A stretch of DNA of 64,000 nucleotides from Mucilaginibacter polytrichastri. GTDB lineage: Bacteria; Bacteroidota; Bacteroidia; Sphingobacteriales; Sphingobacteriaceae. Made by a program: the position numbers and the translations under genes. The stretch spans positions 4,779,661 through 4,843,660 of the forward strand of contig NZ_MPPL01000001.1 in the NCBI RefSeq assembly GCF_001911425.1. The letters run 5' to 3'. Shown piece by piece: positions 44,176 through 52,500 of this stretch (position 1 is the stretch's first letter; every line of letters starts with the position of its first letter). The notes under the pieces were generated by a model. It made no database searches. It saw only the letters and a list, made by a program, of their open reading frames with translations, and was not told the DNA's origin.

Positions 44176-44951
44176 GATTCTTAATATTAATGATCCTGTT
44201 TCCGCTATTCGCCTTGCGCGCCTGCGCACAACGGGATGTCGCTGACCAAAGTGTCCGCTACCAGGAAGAACGAATGGTTTACCTGCAATGGGACCAGAAT
44301 AAGTTCACGCCGACTTCAGGCTTTCTTGGCCTCAACCCATATTACTGGCTCACCTGGGGGCTATTCGAACCGAATTACCATAAAACCGACCTTCGTCCGC
44401 TTTCGGCAACCGGCCCGCAAACCCAGCGCCTGGCGCTGGTCGGCACCATGAATTCGGTAGATAACAGCTATAAGCTGAATGCCGATACTGTCAGGAACAC
44501 CGCTTTAACCTCGATAGCCGAACAATCCGGATTACTGTCGGATGCAGACCCTTTATGGCTGCTGTACTATAGCCAGGCATTGGCACCTGTGTTGAATTAT
44601 TCAGACGCTTCGATACTTGCACCACTAACGGCACAAGTGCGAAACGCCGTTATTTCCGAAGGTCTCTTGCCCTGGTACGAGAATGAATTGGCTATGTTGA
44701 AAGAGCGCATTAACGCCGCACGGTCGACGGATATGGACAGGGGTTCACGCATTATGGCCTATTATCGGTATCTCAAAGAGTACCGGACACTCGCGGCAAC
44801 CTGGGCGACCCGTGTCGCTACAGCGCAGAAAAATATCACTATGGTCAAACAGCAAACTATGGCCAAAGGCAGTCCTGTCATTACTTCCGGCTGGACACCG
44901 GATACAGATGTACAGCTGGCCAGGCAAGTTTTAGCAAATAAAAAATACTGA
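44172..44951 (+). CDS. Secreted conjugation protein, possible distant fourth member of the VirB5-like family
   Basis: A 259-residue exported protein (signal peptide about 1-19, ending R-A-C-A-Q). Most of the sequence is distinct, with an aromatic N-terminal part (N-P-Y-Y-W-L-T-W-G-L-F). However, it keeps a D-P-L-W-L-L-Y-Y-S-Q-A block and a C-terminal D-V-Q-L-A-R-Q-V-L-A-N-K end like its three neighbours. It overlaps the third copy by 4 bases and its last base is the first base of the traJ ATG. Confidence 0.65.
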   Translation: MRFLILMILFPLFALRACAQRDVADQSVRYQEERMVYLQWDQNKFTPTSGFLGLNPYYWLTWGLFEPNYHKTDLRPLSATGPQTQRLALVGTMNSVDNSYKLNADTVRNTALTSIAEQSGLLSDADPLWLLYYSQALAPVLNYSDASILAPLTAQVRNAVISEGLLPWYENELAMLKERINAARSTDMDRGSRIMAYYRYLKEYRTLAATWATRVATAQKNITMVKQQTMAKGSPVITSGWTPDTDVQLARQVLANKKY

Positions 44952-46096
44952 TGAAAAAGAAACTCTTAATGATTCTTATCCTCTGCACGGTAAGCTTTTG
45001 CTGCTTTGCGCAGGATAGCAGCTATGAAAAATCGCTGGAATTCCTTCAGGGCGATGGGGTTTATGAAACAGGCATGATGACCTTTTTGACCGGCCTGAAA
45101 GATTCGATCTGGTCTAACTTTGATCTGTTTATTACTGACGCGAAGGCGCTTGCTGCAATCTTCATGATCATTTTTTTTGCGGTCAAGAGCTATGAAATGA
45201 TGGCGGGTGACAAAAAACTGGAAGTCATGCCGCTGTTGAGGCCCTTTGGCCTGGCAATGGTGATCCTTTGGTGGGGTGGTTTCACCAAAATGGTGGCTTT
45301 CCCAACCGACCTGGTGGCTAACGAAACCCAGCAGATGTTCGCTTCAGAACAGGACAACGTGAACCAGCTTCGTTTTCAGCGGGCTGACCTGATGAAACAG
45401 GTTGCCGATTCCTTGTATACCTTTCAGGCACAGACCGAAGTCGCCGCAAAAGAATCGGACACCTGGTACGGCCAGGCCTGGGATGCGGTGACTTCAACTG
45501 TTAAGGAAGGAATCTCTACGGTGGTCGCCCCCCTGATGGAATTGAAGGCTCGGCTGCAGATCAGCATTCAGTTGCTGATGACCCAGATACTGGAACTGGC
45601 AGGCCTTTGGATACTCCGCATCGCCACTTATATCATCTTTATGATACAGATCATTTATTCAAGTATCCTCATTATACTCGGGCCTTTTGCCGTCGCGGTT
45701 AGTATCCTGCCTGCCTTTCGGGATAGCTTTTCCACTTGGGTTGCCCGTTTTGTATCAGTAAACCTATATACCGGTATAGCTTACCTGATCATGTACCTCT
45801 GCGCGCTGATGCAGAAATATGCGCTATCTTCCGAGATCAGCAAGTATCAGGAACTTCTTCGGCCAGGTGCCAGTGGCCTGATGGAAAAGTTCGCGATATT
45901 CTCTGGCAATGGTATATTATCTTTCGGTGAAGTGATCGTTGTTTTTTTTATCGGTGCCGTTTGTATGTTCACGGTGCCATCAATCTCAACCTGGATCATT
46001 TCCACGTCAGGGATTTCCTCAGCTTCCTCAGCATTTGGCCGCAATGCCTCCATGGTGGTCATGGCCGCCCGCAAAGCCGGCGGCGCCGTGCTGTAA
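44951..46096 (+). CDS. traJ: TraJ, polytopic inner-membrane channel protein (VirB6/TrbL-like)
   Basis: A 381-residue protein with an N-terminal signal-like segment (ending C-C-F-A-Q) and about six further membrane helices, including A-A-I-F-M-I-I-F-F-A-V near residue 70 and several after residue 210. A conserved central region (P-F-G-L-A-M-V-I-L-W-W-G-G-F near residue 97) is typical of Bacteroidota TraJ. It forms the inner-membrane part of the channel. Intact and in the expected position. Confidence 0.9.
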   Translation: MKKKLLMILILCTVSFCCFAQDSSYEKSLEFLQGDGVYETGMMTFLTGLKDSIWSNFDLFITDAKALAAIFMIIFFAVKSYEMMAGDKKLEVMPLLRPFGLAMVILWWGGFTKMVAFPTDLVANETQQMFASEQDNVNQLRFQRADLMKQVADSLYTFQAQTEVAAKESDTWYGQAWDAVTSTVKEGISTVVAPLMELKARLQISIQLLMTQILELAGLWILRIATYIIFMIQIIYSSILIILGPFAVAVSILPAFRDSFSTWVARFVSVNLYTGIAYLIMYLCALMQKYALSSEISKYQELLRPGASGLMEKFAIFSGNGILSFGEVIVVFFIGAVCMFTVPSISTWIISTSGISSASSAFGRNASMVVMAARKAGGAVL

Positions 46097-46111
46097 AATT
46101 CATTCCTATTT

Positions 46112-46726
46112 ATGCTAATCAAAAATATCGAAGCCAAAATCCGGCTTGCGACGGTCATTGCTATGGGCAGCTTAGTTTCTTCGGTCATCATTTGCGGCAT
46201 TGTATCTGTATTCGCCTTCAAGCAGGTTGCGAACGCCCGCCAAAGCGTTTACATCCTGGATAACAATGTGCCAATACTGGCTAAGCAAACCGATATGCAG
46301 GTTAATCGCCCGGCAGAGTACCGCGCGCATGTCGACCTGTTTCATACTTTGTTCTTCTCGTTGACGCCTGATGATAAATACATCGAATACCAGCTTAAAA
46401 AAGCGATGTACCTGATCGATGAATCCGGCGCAAGGGAATACGACGACCTCAAGGAGAAAGGGTTTTTTACATCCATTTTATCCTCCAGTTCCGTGCTTAC
46501 GCTGCAAACGGATTCCATATTGCTGGATGTGCCGCGCCATTATTTCCGCTATTACGGTAAATTAAAAATTGACCGGCGCAGCTCGACGCTGACGCGATCC
46601 CTCGTAACAGAAGGTTACCTAAAGGATATCCCGCGCAGCGATAACAACCCCCACGGTGTCCTCATCACCGGATGGAAGACCCTGGAAAATAAAGACCTCT
46701 CCGATGTTCAAAAGAATTCATTCTAA
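46112..46726 (+). CDS. traK: TraK, VirB8-like inner-membrane protein
   Basis: A 204-residue protein with one membrane helix at about 15-36 and a periplasmic domain. The N-terminal I-E-A-K-I-R-L-A-T and the C-terminal Y-F-R-Y-Y-G-K-L-K-I-D-R-R-S-S match Bacteroidota TraK, a VirB8-fold scaffold. It overlaps the next gene by 23 bases. Confidence 0.9.
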   Translation: MLIKNIEAKIRLATVIAMGSLVSSVIICGIVSVFAFKQVANARQSVYILDNNVPILAKQTDMQVNRPAEYRAHVDLFHTLFFSLTPDDKYIEYQLKKAMYLIDESGAREYDDLKEKGFFTSILSSSSVLTLQTDSILLDVPRHYFRYYGKLKIDRRSSTLTRSLVTEGYLKDIPRSDNNPHGVLITGWKTLENKDLSDVQKNSF

Positions 46727-47150
46727 CCGCGACCCTGACGCTACCCTTTCGAAAGAATTATACAGGGAGTTCAGGGCGTATTTTGAAAAGGCAGGGTCAA
46801 AGTTCGGGACAATATGTCTGTACCATCCCAGGATGATCTTTTACATGATGGTGGGACTTTTACTCTTTTCGGGCGTGATCTCGTTCACCGTTTTTCGCCA
46901 TCCGGTAAAAAGTTCGGCTGCCCATCCTGCGATGCAGGACCAGCAGCCGAACAACGTAAAAAGCCCGCATCCGCTGGATGCCGGCTTTGCCAGGATATTG
47001 GAAACAGGATCTGACCTGAAGCGAACCCTGGATCTTAAAGAACGGGTGGAAACTACCTTAGCGAAAGGCCGCCTTACGCATGCAGACAGCATTTGGCTGG
47101 AACATGCATTGGACTCCCTGCAACACTTGCAACACAAAATTCAACATTAA
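46704..47150 (+). CDS. traL: TraL-like small membrane protein
   Basis: About 148 residues from the ATG at 46704 (M-F-K-R-I-H-S-N). One membrane helix is at about 47-64 (M-M-V-G-L-L-L-F-S-G-V-I), followed by a periplasmic polar tail ending in helical D-S-L-Q-H-L-Q-H-K. The position between TraK and TraM is that of TraL. The sequence itself gives little, so the name is by position. Confidence 0.65.
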   Translation: MFKRIHSNRDPDATLSKELYREFRAYFEKAGSKFGTICLYHPRMIFYMMVGLLLFSGVISFTVFRHPVKSSAAHPAMQDQQPNNVKSPHPLDAGFARILETGSDLKRTLDLKERVETTLAKGRLTHADSIWLEHALDSLQHLQHKIQH

Positions 47151-47152
47151 TT

Positions 47153-48319
47153 ATGAAGATCAACTTCAAACAACCGCGCTATATCCTGCCGTTGATACTG
47201 CTACCCTTTTTATGCCTTTTCTTTTATGTGTACCACGGAAAAGCTAAAGATAAAGGGCCGGTAAAGCAAACCGCAGCTATACAAAGCGATGTGGGCAACG
47301 TTTCAGCCCACGTCAAAAAAACTGCCCTCTCCGATAAGCTGGATGCTTTCCGTAACACTTACAAAGAGAGCGACGGTCTTACCGCCGTAGCACCTGTCAC
47401 CACCGACGAAGCTTCAGCTACCAAACTAACCGGCAATTATTCTGACCGGCAACGGGCGCAAATGGATTCCATTGACCGTGCCATGAAAGCGCGTTTCAGT
47501 TCCGGAATGACAGCACCGGTTACTAAACAGGGCGCGACCGCGCAGGACAGGCAAGTGACTGCAGCCCTCAATGCGCTTGCCGCGCAAAGGAAAGCTCGGG
47601 GCTCTTTAGGCAGCCCGTCCAGCAATGCTCCGGCTGATAAAGACCCTATGGCAGTGTTCAAACAGCAAATGGCTTATGTGGACAGTATGCAAAAAGCGAA
47701 TGACCCGGCGTTGAAAGCCGAGCATCAAAAGCAATTGGAGAAAGCCAGGGCGTTGGCAGGGCAGCCGGCGACACTGGAAGTTCATAAAGCGGCTGGCGGC
47801 AGCGCGGAATTCAATACGATCCGCCCGGAAACGCATAGCGAACTAATCTCCGCCATGATAGACGAGGAAATTATTGCTTACGCCGGTTCTCGCATCAGGC
47901 TGCGCCTGCTCGAAGATATCTGGGCAGGCAAAAACCTGATCCCAAAAGGTACTACCCTTTACGGGCTGGTGAACAGCTTTACACAGCAGCGGGTCACCTT
48001 CGTGATTAGTACAGTAATGTCCGGAGGTCAGATCCTGCCCGTCAAACTTTCGGTTTACGACCAGGACGGAATTCCCGGTCTGTATGTCCCAGCCTCTGCG
48101 TTCCGGGATTTCACCAAAGACCTGAGCGGTAATACCATGCAGGGCGTGAGCATTGAATCCGGGAGCGCCGGAAACCAGTTGCTCATGAGTTCCATGGATA
48201 AAGTGTTTCAATCCACTTCCTCAGCTATTGCGGGTGCTATCCGCAAGAACAAAGCAAAGATCAAATACGGCACCTATGTGTACCTGGTCGATCCACAAAC
48301 CATTCAAAACAACCATTAA
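47153..48319 (+). CDS. traM: TraM, VirB10-like channel protein
   Basis: About 388 residues from the ATG at 47153, 2 bases after the previous stop. One N-terminal membrane helix (Y-I-L-P-L-I-L-L-P-F-L-C-L-F-F-Y) is followed by a long low-complexity periplasmic linker (about 30-220) and a C-terminal beta domain with the TraM pattern L-E-D-I-W-A-G-K-N-L-I-P-K-G-T-T-L-Y-G near residue 255, which is VirB10-like. It spans the periplasm to the outer-membrane TraN. Confidence 0.92.
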   Translation: MKINFKQPRYILPLILLPFLCLFFYVYHGKAKDKGPVKQTAAIQSDVGNVSAHVKKTALSDKLDAFRNTYKESDGLTAVAPVTTDEASATKLTGNYSDRQRAQMDSIDRAMKARFSSGMTAPVTKQGATAQDRQVTAALNALAAQRKARGSLGSPSSNAPADKDPMAVFKQQMAYVDSMQKANDPALKAEHQKQLEKARALAGQPATLEVHKAAGGSAEFNTIRPETHSELISAMIDEEIIAYAGSRIRLRLLEDIWAGKNLIPKGTTLYGLVNSFTQQRVTFVISTVMSGGQILPVKLSVYDQDGIPGLYVPASAFRDFTKDLSGNTMQGVSIESGSAGNQLLMSSMDKVFQSTSSAIAGAIRKNKAKIKYGTYVYLVDPQTIQNNH

Positions 48320-48320
48320 C

Positions 48321-49142
48321 ATGAAAAAATATTTGTTATTGCTGACCGCAATCATTGCGGTAGCGGGGCAATGCTTTGCCCAATTGAATAAGCGCGACCT
48401 TCCGGTCGTTTATCTTCCCGACAACGTCTCCGTTCATTTCGTTTCCCCCGGGCCCATTCGTTTCGTGGATATATCGGTCAAAGACATTTCCGGTGATCTT
48501 CCGGTACCCAATGTTTTGCGTATCCATGTCCGGGATTCACTTAGGCGTTTCAACGATGCCGTGGTTACGATAACCGGTGAAAAGTTCATTGCACAATACC
48601 GGGTGGTTCCCTGCCGGGATGACCGCGATGGCACCGTACAAACGGAAATAGCTATTGAACCATCGGACTGCCGCCCGCTGGACAATCCGGAAATCGGCCT
48701 TTCACAACTGGAACTCAAAGCAAATGCCCTGCGGCTTTTGGCGATTCGTCCGGGTAATCCCATCGAGGATGCCAAAGCCTTCGGTATGCAGGGCTACTTG
48801 TATCATATTTATACGCTTGGCGATTATATATTTTTGGATATAGGATTTCACAACAAAACCAAGCTGCCTTATGCCATTGATCAGCTTCATTTCAGCATTG
48901 AAGATAAAAAAGTCACGAAAGCGAGCACGGTCCAATCCGTGGTTGTGACGCCCTTGTTCATCCTGCAGGATATCCCTGCATTCGACAAATATTACCGGAA
49001 CATATTCGTGTTTAAAAAACTGACCTTCCCCGGCAACAAGGTATTTAGTATCGGGCTCAGTGAAAAGCAGTTATCAGGTCGTATCCTTACCCTAAAGGCC
49101 AATTACCAAGATCTTCTACGTGCCGACGTCTTACCGAAATAG
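48321..49142 (+). CDS. traN: TraN, VirB9-like outer-membrane channel component (DUF4138)
   Basis: About 273 residues from the ATG at 48321. A signal peptide (ending Q-C-F-A-Q) is followed by a beta-rich domain with the family run V-V-Y-L-P-D-N-V-S-V-H-F-V-S-P near residue 28 and a C-terminal half with the D-I-G-F-H-N-K-T segment. It starts one base after the TraM stop. It would cap the core complex with TraM. Confidence 0.9.
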   Translation: MKKYLLLLTAIIAVAGQCFAQLNKRDLPVVYLPDNVSVHFVSPGPIRFVDISVKDISGDLPVPNVLRIHVRDSLRRFNDAVVTITGEKFIAQYRVVPCRDDRDGTVQTEIAIEPSDCRPLDNPEIGLSQLELKANALRLLAIRPGNPIEDAKAFGMQGYLYHIYTLGDYIFLDIGFHNKTKLPYAIDQLHFSIEDKKVTKASTVQSVVVTPLFILQDIPAFDKYYRNIFVFKKLTFPGNKVFSIGLSEKQLSGRILTLKANYQDLLRADVLPK

Positions 49143-49169
49143 GCGGCCCGTCTTAATTTATTCAAGCAT

Positions 49170-49544
49170 ATGGCAGAAACCATTAATCGCCTGGCCAATG
49201 CGCTGGTGCGGCTTGACCCTGCCTTGTATATCCGACTGCAGGATGAGCATGAACTGGAAGACTACTTAACAGGATTCGAGGACATAGAAAGCCTCGTCAG
49301 CGGTTTGCCGCCTTCAGCGCACGACTTTCTGGAAGATGTGCTGGAGCAGGATTTTCGCAGTCATTGGCTGCTTTTTCACGAAGCCGGCATTATCCGTTAT
49401 GAAATGCAGAATATCTGTTCAGCTTGCGAAGCAACCTTGCAGGAGTTCGGCTGGCCGGAAGCAGACGACAGCAGCTTACTGTACTATGCGGTCATCACCG
49501 CGATAGACGACTACCTACAGGAAGGAGGTAAAAATGGCCTATAA
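49170..49544 (+). CDS. Small acidic protein of unknown function upstream of the methylase-helicase
   Basis: A 124-residue acidic, helical protein with no recognised domain. Two cysteines (I-C-S-A-C near residue 92) are adjacent. The 3' end overlaps the next gene by 11 bases and contains a clear Shine-Dalgarno sequence (AAGGAGG, 49522-49528) for that gene, which is uncommon in Bacteroidota. Its fixed place before the methylase-helicase suggests a linked role, but nothing more can be said. Confidence 0.6.
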   Translation: MAETINRLANALVRLDPALYIRLQDEHELEDYLTGFEDIESLVSGLPPSAHDFLEDVLEQDFRSHWLLFHEAGIIRYEMQNICSACEATLQEFGWPEADDSSLLYYAVITAIDDYLQEGGKNGL

Positions 49545-52500
49545 TCCCCGTGAAAAACTGGCAGCCAATATCAATGCGCTCCGCGTTGCGCTGGATTGGG
49601 ACGGCAAGCGCAAACTAACCGAACCCGAACTTTCATCTCTTAAAGCGTATTCAGGTTTCGGCGGACTGAAGGCCGTCTACTATCCGGCAGGCGATCGCGA
49701 CGAATGGGTGAAGCAAAATGCCTCCCAGGCTGACCTCCGTTTGTACCCCCAGGTCATGGACCTGCATAGCTTGTTGAAGGAAAAATTAAGTGCTTACGCA
49801 TACAAGCGCGCCTTGGATGACTTGCAGGACAGTGCGCTAACTGCCTATTACACCCCTGACCTAATACCCCGTGCTATTTATACCGTGCTGGGTGATCATG
49901 GGTTGTTACCGAAACACTTATATGAACCGAGCGCAGGGGCCGGTATATTTATTACAGAGGCTGCCCGACTTTTGCCGGAACTGCAAAACGTCATGGCCAT
50001 AGAAAAGGACATGCTGACAGGCAAGATCCTTGCCGCCATATGTGCTGACATGCCGGTACCCGCCGAAGTACAGGTAAAAGGCTTTGAAGAAACGGAAGCC
50101 ACGGAGAAGGGCCGCTATGACCTGATCGCCTCTAACATCCCATTTGGAAATATTTCGGTTTTTGACCCGGCCTACCGGAACAACAGCATCACCGACCGCA
50201 TCCACAACTATTTTTTTGCAAAGGGACTGGACAAGATCGGGCATGGCGGCATCCTGGCCTTTTTAACGACCGATGCGTTCCTGAACACACCGGGCAACGA
50301 TATGGCCCGTAAGCACCTGTTTACCTCGGCTGATTTTATCAGCCTGCTGATACTGCCGGATAACCTGATGAAGGATAATGCCAATGTGGAGGCCCCGACG
50401 CACCTGTTATTGGTACAGAAGAACGACCATAAAAAAAGTTTTTCCGAAGCGGAAGAATCGCTGCTGGCGACGGTCGAGCAGACCGGTGAAAATGGCACCT
50501 ATCCGCTCAACGCTTACGTGCACAGGCATCACGAACTGATCATGGCGGACGAAGTTATTGAAGGTCATAACCAGTACGGTAAACCGGCACGCGTTATCTG
50601 GCATAATGGCGACATGGAAACCTTGTTTCCGGCGATGGTCGAACAACTGGCCAATGATCTGGATGCCCGCTTTGACCGGGCCCGCTTTGAAACATTGCAA
50701 CAGCAACTGGCCTTTGAAACAGGTGAATTGGAACGTCGCAACGAAGCAGTAAAGACGGATGCCAAAAAGCTCACCTTCCTGAACATTCCGCTGCCAAAGG
50801 AAACTAAAGTGGTGGCTCAATTGGGACTTTTCGACACCGCCCCGCAACCCGCCGGGAAAGCGCAGGCCTATTTGTCCGATATGGACAATGCAGCTGTCGA
50901 CGCTTCATCCGCACGTATGATCAGCACCATCAGAACAACGGAGCGACCTGATCATGACAGCGTGGTATTGCTGACCGCCCGGGCAAAATCTTCCGGGCGT
51001 TACCTGTATAAACTTTATGCCAATGTCGCGGAGTTAAAGGTATCGGCCAAATGGCTGACGGGAAATGTGCTTTCCGATGAACTTAAAGCGCTTTCTGCAA
51101 AATTAAAGGGTTTCGGGCATGACTACGTTTATGAAGGCGACAAAAGTTTGGAACCAGCCTTTGGTCTGGTACCTGAAGGGCCTAAAGGATTCCGTAACCT
51201 TAAACCGTTTTACGTTAAAGATACGCTGGTCGTTCATGGCGACAAGGCGGGCCTGATCGGCACGCCAGGTGAAACGGAAGCTGAATTTTTTCCTTTCGAG
51301 GAACAGGATCAGCGCGCCTTTTACAAAGCCTATATCCAGGTTAGGGATGCCTATGTAGCGTTATTCAATACCGAATCGGAAACGCTGACCGAGCAGCCCG
51401 CTTTACGGGCAACACTCAACCAGCATTACCAGGCATTTACGGAAACTTATGGCGAGCTAAACAGGACCTTTAACCGGTCCCGGATGCTGAACGATCCTGC
51501 CTTTGGCTTCACTGTACTTTATTCACTGGAAAAAAAAGAGGAAGGCCGCTTTGTTAAAGCGGATATTCTTAATGGGCCGGTATTTCCGAGACGGGAAGCC
51601 TTAAAGACGGATGATCCGGCGGAGGCACTTGCGCGCTGCCTGAACGATAAAGGATTTGTTGACCTTAATTATATTTCCGGGGTAACTGGCCTTTCCGAAC
51701 AGGAGGTTATTGTCAACCTGGAAAAACAGATCATTTTTAATCCGTCAGTGCAGGATTGGGAAACCACCGACCGTTACCTGTCAGGCAATGTCGTTCAAAA
51801 ACTGGCCGAGGCCGAAGTTGCTCTTAAGGAGAACCCCGACCATTTGCAGATCGCCCGCAGCCTGGCGGCTATCCAGCGTGCGCAGCCTGAAGCTATACCC
51901 TACGAATTATTGGAGCTGGACTTCAACCTGGGCGAACGCTGGATACCGACCGATTATTACCAGCGTTTTGCAACCCGGCTTTTTGAATTAAATACGCAGG
52001 TAGAGTATTTTCCTTCTGCCGATACTTTTAAAGTTGGTTATTCAGGCGGGAACGCAATCACAGACAGTGAGTTTGCGGTACTGCCGAAATCAGGGCAGAA
52101 AATGAAAGGGCATACGCTCCTGGAACACGCGCTTGAAAACACCAACCCTTTCTTTACCTATAAAGTGAAGCGAGACGGTGAGGATGTACGGATACCGGAT
52201 AATGAAGCTACCCAGGCTGCCCACCAAAAGATAGAAACGATCCGCGAGCGCTTTGTCGCCTGGCTAAAGGAACTGTCTGCCGAAGAAAAGTTGTTCCTGG
52301 AAAAACGCTACAACGCCATCTTTAATTGTTACGCGCTACGCGAATACAATGGCAGCCACCTCACTTTCCCAGGTCTTGATCTCAAGGGTGCAGGTGTTCC
52401 GGCACTATACGATTCACAGCGCAATGCGGCTTGGCGAATTATCCAGAACCGGGGCGCATGGATTGACCATGAAGTGGGTTTGGGCAAAACGCTGACTATG

